Source of the DNA: a virus
DNA: 64,000 nucleotides
Virus record (IMG/VR): IMGVR_UViG_3300027821_000007
Location: 1-64,000 of that record
Direction: 5' to 3' (one strand)
The notes under the pieces were generated by a model. That model was not told the DNA's origin and did no database searches. It saw nothing but the letters and a program-made list of their open reading frames with translations. Each line of letters begins with the position of its first letter. The stretch's first letter is position 1. This document shows positions 15,356-21,864 of the stretch, piece by piece. The position numbers and the translations under genes are program-made.

Positions 15356-16347
15356 TTCGTCGTCATCGGCCAGTTCGGCGGCGGCCGATAGTGGGTGTGG
15401 AGCGCATGGGTCATTATGTACGGAACTGGGGGCTTGGTGCCAGTCGCAATCTCCCACCACACCGCCTGCATATGGCTGAGGAAGAACTTCGTCGCATAGC
15501 GCTTCGCTCGCAGATGGATCCTGGCTGGCGGCAAATGACCCTCCGTGTAGTGCTTGTGCGCATCCGTCTTCGGATCGAACTTTTTCGCCTTCAACGACGC
15601 CGCGGCCTGGTCGGCAAACTTGCCGGCAGCATTGTTGGCCTCCTCGAGCGCCTTCCGCTCTTTGTAGATCTGCCCGTAATACGCGTTCTCGTTGCCGGAT
15701 ACCTTCACGAACGATTCCCCGACGATCCAGCATAAACGCTTAAGACTGGCATTGAATGGCCGTTTTTGGCCCTTTTCCCACTTCACCGTGGGATCGAGGC
15801 CGGCAAATCGCCAGATGTGCCCCGCGGTCGGGCAGGAGAACTCCGGCATATACTCATGCGGCGTTAGCTTCCGCTTCTTGTCGTCACACCGCCGCTGATG
15901 CTCCACCGGGTTGCGGCCGTGACAGATCTTGCACCACTCGCCCATATAAATGTGCGCCATCATCCCGGCTGAGATGACCGGCCCGATGCCGTGGATCGAC
16001 CGCATCCACTGACCGATCTGCTTGGAGGCGCTGTAGGCGTCCAGCGCCTTGCCGACCTGGCTCTCCAGGCTCTCCCGCTGCTCGAGCAGCCACTCCATGA
16101 TGGTGTTTGGTTCCCTGTTTTCGCCCAGGGCTCGCATCTGATGCGCGGCGCGAATGCGGTCAGCCTGCATTGCGTAATAGCTATCCACCAAGAATCTCGC
16201 TTCGTCATCGGACAGAATGCGCGCCGCCACCCGCAGGTCGCGGGTCAACCTGGCGATCGGCGTCAAGTCTATCCCCATCGGCCCCAGCGGCGGCTTCGGT
16301 CCGCTACAGCCGCCCCCGTTGGGCTTCTCCTCTGGTTGATCGGTCAT
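15352..16347 (-). CDS. IS110-type Transposase_20-like protein without the DEDD domain
   Basis: 331 residues. The helix-hairpin-helix SIHGIGPVISAGMMAHI (117-133) and HIWRFAGLDPTVKW (177-190), then KRPFNASLKRLCW and a C-terminal Arg/His/Trp-rich helix, match the C-terminal Transposase_20 domain of IS110/IS116/IS902 recombinases. The N-terminal DEDD RuvC-like domain of true IS110 enzymes is missing, replaced by a helical region (about 45-110). The position of the usual catalytic Ser (in 'ISKRG') is not a clear Ser here. An inserted Cys cluster (C139, C142, C154, C172) may bind zinc. Similar stand-alone proteins are annotated 'transposase' in phage genomes. No insertion-sequence ends seen; its stop codon lies within the repeat array. 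Confidence 0.7.
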   Translation of the reverse strand: MTDQPEEKPNGGGCSGPKPPLGPMGIDLTPIARLTRDLRVAARILSDDEARFLVDSYYAMQADRIRAAHQMRALGENREPNTIMEWLLEQRESLESQVGKALDAYSASKQIGQWMRSIHGIGPVISAGMMAHIYMGEWCKICHGRNPVEHQRRCDDKKRKLTPHEYMPEFSCPTAGHIWRFAGLDPTVKWEKGQKRPFNASLKRLCWIVGESFVKVSGNENAYYGQIYKERKALEEANNAAGKFADQAAASLKAKKFDPKTDAHKHYTEGHLPPARIHLRAKRYATKFFLSHMQAVWWEIATGTKPPVPYIMTHALHTHYRPPPNWPMTTK

Positions 16348-16364
16348 TGGGTACTCTCCCTCGG

Positions 16365-16832
16365 TTAAGCCGCCGCGGACCTGCCGCGCCGGCGCCGGAA
16401 ATCAAACACTGTCTGCTCAGGAAAGTCCACCATGGTGTGCGGAATTTGCTCGTCCTCCACCACGTCCCAGAACTCCCGGACACTGCGAACAACGTCAACC
16501 TTGTGATCCATCCAGGCCAGCGTGTCATGCAACTCGGCCTGCTCCTCGCTCAGCGTGGTGCGGTCGTGGTGCAACGTGCGCGCCAGCTTGACCTCAATCC
16601 AGCGACAACGAGCCCTGTGTGTCAGCAGCACGAGATCGGGCACGCCGCGCACCAGCCCCATGCGGTTGAGCAGGTCGGTCGTCTCGGGCGTGCGATACCC
16701 GCCGTTCGCGATCATCGCCAGGATCGCGTCCCAGGGCCGCACATGCCGCCGAAATAGCGTCACCAGGTAGATCTGCAACTTCAGCTCGTGCTGGCTCGAC
16801 TTCCGAGGGGCTGTGATCTCGCCAGTGCTCAC
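16365..16832 (-). CDS. VRR-NUC family nuclease
   Basis: PD-(D/E)XK-type endonuclease of the VRR-NUC group, common in phages. 155 residues with GVPDLVLL (63-70), RWIEVKLAR (77-85) and SEEQAELHDTL (95-105), giving the D, E-x-K and Q residues of the active site. It starts with GTG at 16832, inside the upstream zinc-finger frame, and ends 17 bp before the IS110-like gene, so the two are probably co-transcribed. VRR-NUC enzymes cut structured DNA such as junctions; a link to the neighbouring array is speculative. Confidence 0.85.
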   Translation of the reverse strand: MSTGEITAPRKSSQHELKLQIYLVTLFRRHVRPWDAILAMIANGGYRTPETTDLLNRMGLVRGVPDLVLLTHRARCRWIEVKLARTLHHDRTTLSEEQAELHDTLAWMDHKVDVVRSVREFWDVVEDEQIPHTMVDFPEQTVFDFRRRRGRSAAA

Positions 16833-16950
16833 GGCAATACCACCGACTGCGCGCCAGATACATCAGCATGGGCACTTCGCGCACCGTCCCGGTCGGACAG
16901 ATCCCGAACGGGGCGTTGGGCGCCCCGCAATCGGCACATGGTATTCTCAC
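16594..16950 (-). CDS. Possible zinc-finger ORF overlapping the VRR-NUC gene
   Basis: Starts with GTG at 16950, overlapping the upstream stop as GTGA. The first 45 residues look real: MRIPCADCGAPNAPFGICPT and RWYCREHW give a CxxC...CxxH zinc site. Beyond the VRR-NUC start the frame runs 240 bp antiphase to a clear nuclease gene and looks shadow-like. Either the gene truly overlaps, or the zinc finger is fused to VRR-NUC by frameshifting, or the real end is disrupted. Confidence 0.4.
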   Translation of the reverse strand: MRIPCADCGAPNAPFGICPTGTVREVPMLMYLARSRWYCREHWRDHSPSEVEPARAEVADLPGDAISAACAALGRDPGDDRERRVSHARDDRPAQPHGAGARRARSRAADTQGSLSLD

Positions 16951-17321
16951 TGGATGCGGGCTTTGCGGGCTTTACCATGTGCGCGCGGCTTGGGTTGGAC
17001 AGCGATCGGCTTGGCATGCAACGGCGGCCGGCCGGGACCGCGCCGGGCCGGAAACTCGAACTTCTTGCCTTTCCTATGCGCCTGGGCCCGCTCGACCAGC
17101 CTGGCCAAGGCCACCATCGTCTCCGGCTTGGGCATCCAGTCGCGATCCCGCAACCTGAGCAGGCTGTTTTTGTGCAGGCCGGTGACCTCCTGCATTTTCC
17201 ACAACGTGTAGCCGTGCCAGGAACGCAGATAGGCGGCCGCGCGGCGGATCTCGTCCAGCAGCGCATCCGATCGGTCTACGTGGGCCGAAACCTTCTCCGC
17301 GAAGGACGTCTGGATCGTCAT
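16947..17321 (-). CDS. HTH DNA-binding protein with AT-hook-like tail
   Basis: 124 residues. A helix-turn-helix-like segment around 30-75 (LWKMQEVTGLHKNSLLRLRD) is followed by a basic tail with an AT-hook motif (RRGPGRPPLHAK). Likely a transcription regulator of the leftward unit (zinc finger, VRR-NUC, IS110-like, array). First gene of that unit, transcribed from the AT-rich divergent region 17322-17422. Confidence 0.65.
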   Translation of the reverse strand: MTIQTSFAEKVSAHVDRSDALLDEIRRAAAYLRSWHGYTLWKMQEVTGLHKNSLLRLRDRDWMPKPETMVALARLVERAQAHRKGKKFEFPARRGPGRPPLHAKPIAVQPKPRAHGKARKARIQ

Positions 17322-17422
17322 GTGGTGGTCGTGTCCTTTGAGAACGCAAGATATTGATATAGTTATACCCCGAACCAGACCAGGGGGCGGTCATATCTCG
17401 TCATCGAGTTCGGGCTGCGACC
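17322..17422. promoter_or_regulatory. AT-rich divergent promoter region
   Basis: Separates the leftward HTH gene from the rightward 17423 gene. It contains AGATATTGATATAGTTATACCCC, split here as an AT-rich block of about 20 bp at 17348-17368, the most AT-rich spot nearby. Exact -35/-10 boxes cannot be assigned with confidence. Confidence 0.4.
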
Positions 17423-17875
17423 GTGGACCTTATTATCAAAGATGGCACCCTCGTGCCAATCGCGGCGATCACCCCAACCGCAGAACGTATCGCCAAAGGC
17501 GACGTCGTCGGACAACGCTCCCTCACTCCCGGCGTGCTCGAGCAACTCGCCGCCGCCGGCGACCTCGGCGAGAACGTCCCCGCCCTGGTCGCGGCCGCCG
17601 AATGGTTCATGGAACAGGCCGAGCTCTCGCAGGTGCGCGGGCGGATGGTGGTGAGCCAACTCATGACCAGGCTGCCGTCCTCGGCTCCGGCCGGTAAGAC
17701 GCAAGCCCGGCTGATGCTGCTGCGCTCTTACGACTGGCTCGGGCACGACGGCTGGAACGTGCTCTACGACGTGCTGGTGTGGAACAACCAACTCCGCGGG
17801 CCCGAGCGCCGGGCGATGTTCCGGATGGCGCTGCACGGCCTGTCCCAGGCGCTGGACGCAAAAAAACCCCGCTGA
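17423..17875 (+). CDS. Hypothetical protein, 150 aa
   Basis: GTG start, MDLIIKDGTLVPIAAITPTA, then helical regions including LVAAAEWFMEQAELSQVRGR and a C-terminal amphipathic helix. No family recognised. A single-gene rightward unit with a strong terminator. Confidence 0.7.
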   Translation: MDLIIKDGTLVPIAAITPTAERIAKGDVVGQRSLTPGVLEQLAAAGDLGENVPALVAAAEWFMEQAELSQVRGRMVVSQLMTRLPSSAPAGKTQARLMLLRSYDWLGHDGWNVLYDVLVWNNQLRGPERRAMFRMALHGLSQALDAKKPR

Positions 17876-17907
17876 GACCGAGTTCGTTAGAACGGTCTCA
17901 ACGGGGT
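17868..17907 (+). terminator. Strong hairpin terminator
   Basis: AACCCCG(C)TGAGACCG and CGGTCTCAACGGGGTT form a long stem around a 12-nt loop, overlapping the stop codon of the 17423 gene. No T-tract, but A/T flanks make it usable in both directions. Confidence 0.65.
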
Positions 17908-17935
17908 TAGGTGGTAATCAGAAGCGTAGATCGCG

Positions 17936-18480
17936 TTGGCAGATCAACGCTTCAATGGGGGTTTGGTTTCGACTGGCACGTGGGGGCACCAGCTCGTCTG
18001 CCTGCTTCCCATCAAGGGCAGCAGAAACCTGGCCGCACCGCCAGGCGCCCGCCGGGGGCTAAGGCCCGGCGTAATGCAATTTGCCTGTGCAAGCACAGGC
18101 GTAGCTTTGCGGCACCTAACGGTGCGACCACCCGCCGTTCCCAGCTACCCGGATCATGCCTGGGCGGGGCACCTCCATCCTTGCGGTCGGAGGAATTTTC
18201 TAGGGGGAACGGCAAGCTGGCCAACCCATCGACCGCCCCGGGCCAAAAGCCAGGGCGCCGGCCGCGTGACTGGCAGCAGGACATTGCTACATGAGCGAGG
18301 ACATGCCGGTGGTCGCGGTATCGACGGATTGAAATTCTAGCTGACCAAATCTCCAAACCCCGGTGGCCTGGAGAACCTTTTCGGCGCCCCTTGCGGGGCA
18401 GCCTATCGGCACTAACGGGACCGATGGTCGACCGTTGATCAACTCTGATAAGGATATGGCGATTATGTAACGGTCCTTCA
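17936..18480. ncRNA. Candidate structured non-coding RNA, ~400-500 nt
   Basis: No gene-like frame, but many nested stems: a long-range pairing GGGGTTTGG (17958) with CCAAACCCC (18353) closes about 400 nt. Inside are CTGCT.CCC/GGG.AGCAG, CCTGGC/GCCAGG, CGCCGGG/CCCGGCG, GCCTGTGC/GCACAGGC, GCACC-TAAC-GGTGC, CCGTTCCC/GGGGAACGG and CCTCC/GGAGG. The 5' GGTTTCGAC resembles the start of tmRNA, but no T-arm or tag frame is evident. Strand uncertain. Could be a phage large ncRNA of the GOLLD/ROOL kind or something new. Confidence 0.6.
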
Positions 18481-18495
18481 AGGCTTTTTTGCAAC

Positions 18496-18528
18496 AAAAA
18501 ACGCCCCGCGAGGATCTCTCGCAGGGCG
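18496..18528 (-). terminator. Rho-independent terminator
   Basis: CGCCCTGCGAG-AGAT-CCTCGCGGGGCG followed by TTTTTT on the minus strand, 6 bp after the stop of the 18534 gene. The best canonical terminator in the window. Confidence 0.9.
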
Positions 18529-18533
18529 GAATT

Positions 18534-19157
18534 TTATGCGCGTGAGCGCAGCGCATCGATCTGCGCAGGAAGATGCGCATAACCATACGGACGATACACA
18601 ATCCGCGCCGCAGGCTTGTTCCAATCGTCGACCAGAAACTCAAAGGTCGCGGTGCCGTCAAGGCTGTCATCAGGGTCGAGCTTGTAAAAGCTATGAGCCT
18701 TGGCGAAGGCCAGAGCTACCCGACACGACAAATGCAGCATGTCAGCGGTGGAAACCTGCGGCAGCATGCCATGCTCGGTCATCGGATCCTGGGTGGGATC
18801 ACACAGACTTTGCGGGTCGAGGGCATGCTCGGCGGTCCAACTCGCCATCCAAGGACGGGGCTGGAAGGATATCGCGTGGCCGGCGCCGTCCTCTATGCGG
18901 ACGATCGCACGCTGAACCTCAGCGCGAAACGCGAAACAGGCGAGTATGGCAAGGCCCATTTGAACGGCCTCCTCATACGCCTTGGGTTTTGGCCTGGGTT
19001 TGCCCAGGCGCTGGTGATACAGCGGCATGCGAAGCGCCAGGAGCGTATTGTTATAGGCGGTCCACAGCAGTTTATGAGGCCGGGTCGTCGCCGGCAGGCT
19101 GTGGAACGGCGCCGTGGTACGCAGGTCTTCGACTATGCCAGCTATTATGTCGGGCAT
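18534..19157 (-). CDS. Hypothetical protein, 207 aa
   Basis: Starts MPDIIAGIVEDLRTTAPFHS, with a helical middle (YEEAVQMGLAILACFAFRAE) and a C-terminus ending in DWNKPAARIVYRPYGYAHLP. No family recognised. The ATG at 19157 is set by leader copy 10; the long in-frame extension upstream reads through leader and terminator. Last gene of the second leftward block. Confidence 0.75.
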   Translation of the reverse strand: MPDIIAGIVEDLRTTAPFHSLPATTRPHKLLWTAYNNTLLALRMPLYHQRLGKPRPKPKAYEEAVQMGLAILACFAFRAEVQRAIVRIEDGAGHAISFQPRPWMASWTAEHALDPQSLCDPTQDPMTEHGMLPQVSTADMLHLSCRVALAFAKAHSFYKLDPDDSLDGTATFEFLVDDWNKPAARIVYRPYGYAHLPAQIDALRSRA

Positions 19158-19222
19158 GGTTTGCCTTTCGCTTCCAGTGGCAGGGAAGCTCTCTGCCCCA
19201 CATGGGATCATATGGGAAAGGC
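19158..19222 (-). promoter_or_regulatory. Three-way-junction leader RNA, copy 10
   Basis: GCCTTTC/GAAAGGC, hairpin 1 CCCATAT-GATCCC-ATGTGGG, GGCAGAGA, hairpin 2 GCTTCC-CTGCCACT-GGAAGC, AAACC, ATG. Confidence 0.9.
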
Positions 19223-19232
19223 AATAAGGAAA

Positions 19233-19254
19233 GGCCCCACCCGAAGGCGGGGCC
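19233..19254 (-). terminator. Rho-independent terminator
   Basis: GGCCCCGCC-TTCGG-GTGGGGCC then TTTCCTT on the minus strand, after the 19262 gene. Confidence 0.8.
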
Positions 19255-19261
19255 ATGGCAG

Positions 19262-19678
19262 TCAGAGCGGAACGCCGCGAGGACGAAATTCCTGGTCCTC
19301 CTTTTGCTCCCACCTCTCGGGCGGCAGCATGTCGATCGGCGTGTCGTCGTCGGGGTGATAGAGCACCGGCGCCCACATTTTGGCGTCCTCCCAGAAACTC
19401 AGCCCGTCCTCCACCTTGAGGGCGTAGTCGAGCTGCTCCTGGATCGTGCTGTCATAGCCGCACTGGACTTCGTAGTAGGAGCCGAAATCATGCGCCATCG
19501 AGGCGACGAATAGTCGCACCCCCTCGGGCGGCTCACCGAAAACACGCTTGAGCGCCGCGATGTAGGCGCGGCATTCGATCTTCTGCACATGCGCCCAATC
19601 GTACTTTTTAGAGCCGGTCGCGGCGCATGGTTCCTCGGAAGGGGTTGTTCCGATGTAGACGAGACCTCGTGTGTTCAT
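19262..19678 (-). CDS. Hypothetical protein, 138 aa
   Basis: Starts MNTRGLVYIGTTPSEEPCAA. Mixed alpha/beta with a tyrosine-rich centre (SYYEVQCGYDSTIQEQLDYA) and an acidic, proline-containing end. Family unknown. One-gene cassette between leader copy 11 and a clear terminator. Confidence 0.75.
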   Translation of the reverse strand: MNTRGLVYIGTTPSEEPCAATGSKKYDWAHVQKIECRAYIAALKRVFGEPPEGVRLFVASMAHDFGSYYEVQCGYDSTIQEQLDYALKVEDGLSFWEDAKMWAPVLYHPDDDTPIDMLPPERWEQKEDQEFRPRGVPL

Positions 19679-19748
19679 GAGGTATTGTCCCTTTCGCGCC
19701 CAGCAGCAGGGGCGCTCTCTGCCCCATGCCGAATGACATGGGAAAGGG
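19679..19748 (-). promoter_or_regulatory. Three-way-junction leader RNA, copy 11
   Basis: Closing stem CCCTTTC/GAAAGGG (compensatory change), hairpin 1 CCCATG/CATGGG, GGCAGAGA, hairpin 2 GCGCCC-CTGCTGCT-GGGCGC; start codon follows ACAATACCTC. Confidence 0.9.
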
Positions 19749-19758
19749 ATGGGTGGCT

Positions 19759-19854
19759 TCAGCCATGCCGCGCGGATCGCAGCATGGGTGGCATGTGGGG
19801 AAGCCTCCGGAGAGGCGGGGGAATGAGGGGGCCGGCCCCGGCGGGACCAGCCAT
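19759..19854 (-). CDS. Possible 31-residue proline-rich peptide
   Basis: An ATG 5 nt after the stop of the 19860 gene opens MAGPAGAGPLIPPPLRRLPH, ending with a TGA inside a GGCTGAAGCC mini-hairpin, the same stop-in-hairpin arrangement seen for several real genes here. Too short for coding statistics. Confidence 0.35.
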   Translation of the reverse strand: MAGPAGAGPLIPPPLRRLPHMPPMLRSARHG

Positions 19855-19859
19855 GCCGC

Positions 19860-19952
19860 TCATTTGACGATGAAGCCCATGATGAGAAGCCAGGCCCCTA
19901 AGAGCCAGGCCCACCACGGGACATAGAGCAGGGCGCAGGCCAATAGGAACAT
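19860..19952 (-). CDS. 30-residue membrane peptide
   Basis: Starts MFLLACALLYVPWWAWLLGA and is almost entirely one hydrophobic helix ending in FIVK. AAGGCAACC precedes the ATG at 19952. One of several tiny membrane proteins in the genome; no family assigned. Confidence 0.6.
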   Translation of the reverse strand: MFLLACALLYVPWWAWLLGAWLLIMGFIVK

Positions 19953-19980
19953 TGGTCGGTTGCCTTGTGCTGGGGGTTGC

Positions 19981-20017
19981 AAAAGAAACGCCCCACCCCG
20001 GAAAGGGCTGGAGCGCT
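19981..20017 (-). terminator. Rho-independent terminator
   Basis: CGCTCCAGCCC-TTTCC-GGGGTGGGGCG followed by TTTCTTTT on the minus strand. An ATCAAT-ACG-ATTGAT palindrome just upstream (around 20033-20047) could be an operator. Confidence 0.75.
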
Positions 20018-20064
20018 TCTCATAAATGGTGATCAATCGTATTGATTGCAATGTAGGAATGAAG

Positions 20065-20102
20065 AAAACCCCCAACCCTTCGATGAGGGCTGGGGGTTTT
20101 TC
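20065..20102 (-). terminator. Bidirectional terminator
   Basis: AAAACCCCCAGCCCT and AGGGTTGGGGGTTTT pair with an A/T tract on both sides, right after the 20106 gene. Confidence 0.85.
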
Positions 20103-20105
20103 TGT

Positions 20106-20411
20106 TCAGCTAACGACTTCGGCGTCGACCGGAGCGGCTTTGGCCTTCTTCTCCTTGGCGGTGAAGGGCCATACGGTCTCGGGCTTCTCGAAGCGGATGT
20201 TGCTGACTTTGCGGTAGAGGTACTTGGTCGACTTGACGGTGCCGTAAGTGGCGCCGCCGACGACCGCGAGGCCGCCGATAACAACAGCCGACTTGCCCAG
20301 GTTGTAGAACCCAGCCTCGACACCCCAGCGCAGGTTTTCGCCAGCGCGGCGGAGCGAGATGAAGGGACGAACAGCCTTGACGGCATCGGCAACAGTGGTT
20401 GTGTCAAGCAT
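20106..20411 (-). CDS. Membrane-associated hypothetical protein, 101 aa
   Basis: Short amphipathic N-terminus, then a glycine-rich hydrophobic helix (SAVVIGGLAVVGGATYGTVK, about residues 40-60) and a basic then acidic tail. Probably a single-pass or inner-face membrane protein. Family unknown. Preceded by variant leader copy 12 and an AT-rich promoter-like region (TTGCAT, 16 nt, TATATC on the minus strand around 20500-20530). Confidence 0.7.
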   Translation of the reverse strand: MLDTTTVADAVKAVRPFISLRRAGENLRWGVEAGFYNLGKSAVVIGGLAVVGGATYGTVKSTKYLYRKVSNIRFEKPETVWPFTAKEKKAKAAPVDAEVVS

Positions 20412-20482
20412 TGTAGCCTCCTTGGTTTCGCCGGCCTTTTCTAGAGAAGCCGGCTGATCTCCCCCCGCGAGGGGGTACCAAG
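20412..20482 (-). promoter_or_regulatory. Leader RNA, copy 12 (divergent variant)
   Basis: Same architecture with new sequence: closing stem CTTGGT/ACCAAG, hairpin 1 CCCCC-TCGC-GGGGG, linker AGATCA instead of GGCAGAGA, hairpin 2 GCCGGC..GCCGGC extended by a TTCT/AGAA stem. Shows the fold is kept when sequence drifts. Confidence 0.7.
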
Positions 20483-20587
20483 TCTTTTCGCTTGTGTTAT
20501 AGATATAGGGTTTAGTTGTATAAATGCAAGTGTTTTGTGTGATTTTGTTGAATAAAATCAGTATTTTATGCGCTTTTGAGGGGTCCG

Positions 20588-20614
20588 GCCCCGATCCCTG
20601 TGCAGGATCGGGGC
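20588..20614 (-). terminator. Terminator hairpin
   Basis: GCCCCGATCC-TGCACA-GGGATCGGGGC after the 20625 gene. The following tail is C/A-rich, so termination may be partial. Confidence 0.6.
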
Positions 20615-20624
20615 GAACTTCTCA

Positions 20625-21023
20625 CTAAACGTGCGAACGCGGAGCTGGATGCAGCCGCTGCAACGTCCGGCGAAGCGCCTTACGCGTCTCCTCCGGCACG
20701 TCGTCGTTCAACGACATCTTGACGGCAGCACGAAAAACATCGCGCTGGCCCTCGAGATACTTGATGGCTTCGACCGGAATTTCCTCCGAAGCAAGCAGCA
20801 AGCAGAGAACAACGCTATTGCGCTCCCTGCGCATCCCACTCTGCGAACGCAAGCGGGAAAGAAGCCCGCGACCCTCCTCGGAAACGATGTGATACCCCGC
20901 CGTGATGACAATCGCACTCGCCGCAAACCCCACGGCATAAGCCATGGAGCCAAGCGACTTGCCATTCGTCATCCGGCGGACCGCATCGCCACCGTTAAGG
21001 GGCGCATCGGTGCCAAAACTCAT
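20625..21023 (-). CDS. Membrane hypothetical protein, 132 aa
   Basis: Starts MSFGTDAPLNGGDAVRRMTN. One transmembrane helix (LGSMAYAVGFAASAIVITAG, about 24-43), then a charged helical domain with LEGQRDVFRAAVKMSLNDDV and a very basic C-terminus. Family unknown. Confidence 0.7.
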   Translation of the reverse strand: MSFGTDAPLNGGDAVRRMTNGKSLGSMAYAVGFAASAIVITAGYHIVSEEGRGLLSRLRSQSGMRRERNSVVLCLLLASEEIPVEAIKYLEGQRDVFRAAVKMSLNDDVPEETRKALRRTLQRLHPAPRSHV

Positions 21024-21090
21024 TGGTTTTGCCTTTCGCACCCCAGTAGCAGGGGATGCTCTCTGCCAGCCCCGGAAGGGACTGAAAGGC
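21024..21090 (-). promoter_or_regulatory. Three-way-junction leader RNA, copy 13
   Basis: GCCTTTC/GAAAGGC, hairpin 1 AGTCCC-TTCC-GGGGCT, GGCAGAGA, hairpin 2 GCATCCC-CTGCTACT-GGGGTGC, AAAACCA, ATG. A GGTCCGG/CCGGACC terminator hairpin abuts its 5' side. Confidence 0.9.
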
Positions 21091-21121
21091 ACGGTCCGGG
21101 ATTACCGGACCGCTTGGGTTC

Positions 21122-21241
21122 TCAGAAGCAGCGGTATTTACCGCCGCCTGTCGAGTAGCAATAAGCATCGGCGCTATGCGAGTACGCATAGCCGCCGGCA
21201 AGGGCCACAATGACACTGAGAGCGAGCAATATTCGCTTCAT
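21122..21241 (-). CDS. 39-residue secreted or periplasmic peptide
   Basis: Clear signal-peptide start MKRILLALSVIVALAGGYAY, then a short mature part with two Cys (YCYSTGGGKYRCF). It has its own leader RNA and a stop codon, and was small enough to be overlooked. Probably exported to the periplasm; function unknown. Confidence 0.65.
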   Translation of the reverse strand: MKRILLALSVIVALAGGYAYSHSADAYCYSTGGGKYRCF

Positions 21242-21305
21242 TTGGTTTTGCCTTTCGCGTCCAGTCAGGGACGCTCTCTGCCAGCTCCGGATGGAACTGA
21301 AAGGC
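21242..21305 (-). promoter_or_regulatory. Three-way-junction leader RNA, copy 14
   Basis: GCCTTTC/GAAAGGC, hairpin 1 AGTTCC-ATCC-GGAGCT, GGCAGAGA, hairpin 2 GCGTCC-CTGACT-GGACGC, AAAACCAA, ATG. Confidence 0.9.
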
Positions 21306-21334
21306 GACCCGCGCAGTGGCGGGCCTCCGGAGTG

Positions 21335-21550
21335 CTAGCACCTCCAGTAAGGGCAACGATAAACAACGACCGGCGGCGTGTAATAGTAGCTTGGCTGGCT
21401 CGCCGAATAGACTTCGGCAGCGCCTAACGCAGCAGCGCCGACCCCTAAGGTAACAGCGCCGATCGTGTGCCAATCCACCGAACCATCGGTGTTGCAGCCG
21501 CTGAGCAACATGCATATGCATGCCGTCACTAGCTTCCTTGTGTAAGACAT
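21335..21550 (-). CDS. Small lipoprotein, 71 aa
   Basis: Signal peptide with lipobox LLSGC (Cys at about residue 19): MSYTRKLVTACICMLLSGCN. The mature part has a glycine/alanine-rich stretch (GAVTLGVGAAALGAAEVY) and a Tyr/Pro/Cys-rich end. Likely lipid-anchored in the host envelope; small phage lipoproteins can act in superinfection exclusion or lysis, but the role here is unknown. Confidence 0.75.
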   Translation of the reverse strand: MSYTRKLVTACICMLLSGCNTDGSVDWHTIGAVTLGVGAAALGAAEVYSASQPSYYYTPPVVVYRCPYWRC

Positions 21551-21619
21551 TTGGGGGTCTGCCTTTCGCATCCATTCAGGGACGCTCTCTGCCGGTCCCC
21601 GGGATCGGGGCCGAAAGGC
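21551..21619 (-). promoter_or_regulatory. Three-way-junction leader RNA, copy 15
   Basis: GCCTTTC/GAAAGGC, hairpin 1 CCCCG/CGGGG, GGCAGAGA, hairpin 2 GCGTCC-CTGAAT-GGATGC (includes a G-U pair), AGACCCCCAA, ATG. Confidence 0.85.
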
Positions 21620-21645
21620 GACCCGCGATGCGGGCCTCCAACCCG

Positions 21646-21864
21646 CTATGCGGGCTTTTTCCGAGGGGCGAAGATCGCGGCGAGGATCGCGCCGAAAGCG
21701 CCAGCGGCGTTCAGCATGTTGACCTCGTCCCAGAGCTTCTTGGCCTCGTCGTCAGGCAGTGCCTTGAGCACCTTCTGAATGGCGACGGCCTGGTTGGCCT
21801 TGTCTTCCGTCTCCGTGAGGTAGTGGAAGAGATGGCTCTTGGGGCCGTTGAAGGGATTGTACAT
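21646..21864 (-). CDS. Hypothetical protein, 72 aa, hydrophobic C-terminus
   Basis: Starts MYNPFNGPKSHLFHYLTETE, helical, with a C-terminal hydrophobic helix (NAAGAFGAILAAIFAPRKKP) that could anchor it to the membrane by its tail. Family unknown. Confidence 0.65.
   Translation of the reverse strand: MYNPFNGPKSHLFHYLTETEDKANQAVAIQKVLKALPDDEAKKLWDEVNMLNAAGAFGAILAAIFAPRKKPA

Noticed and set aside
11353-15735. Long plus-strand open frames (up to about 280 codons) through the array
   Set aside because: 37 is not a multiple of three, so each frame cycles through all motif phases and stays open because the motifs lack plus-strand stops. No domain, no start signals, overlapping frames open at once.
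15352-16347. Complete IS110 insertion sequence
   Set aside because: No DEDD domain, no inverted or target-site features around the gene, and the stop codon is within the repeat array, so it is not a normal mobile element.
7920-18467. ATATGGCGATTATG shared at 7920-7933 and 18454-18467 as a common promoter
   Set aside because: A 14-mer shared by two places in 64 kb is expected several times by chance (about 64000 squared / 2 / 4^14), so it is not evidence alone.
17936-18480. tmRNA gene
   Set aside because: GGTTTCGAC near the 5' side fits, but no TTCRANY T-arm precedes the 3' pairing strand and no tag-peptide frame with stop was found; kept only as a generic structured RNA.
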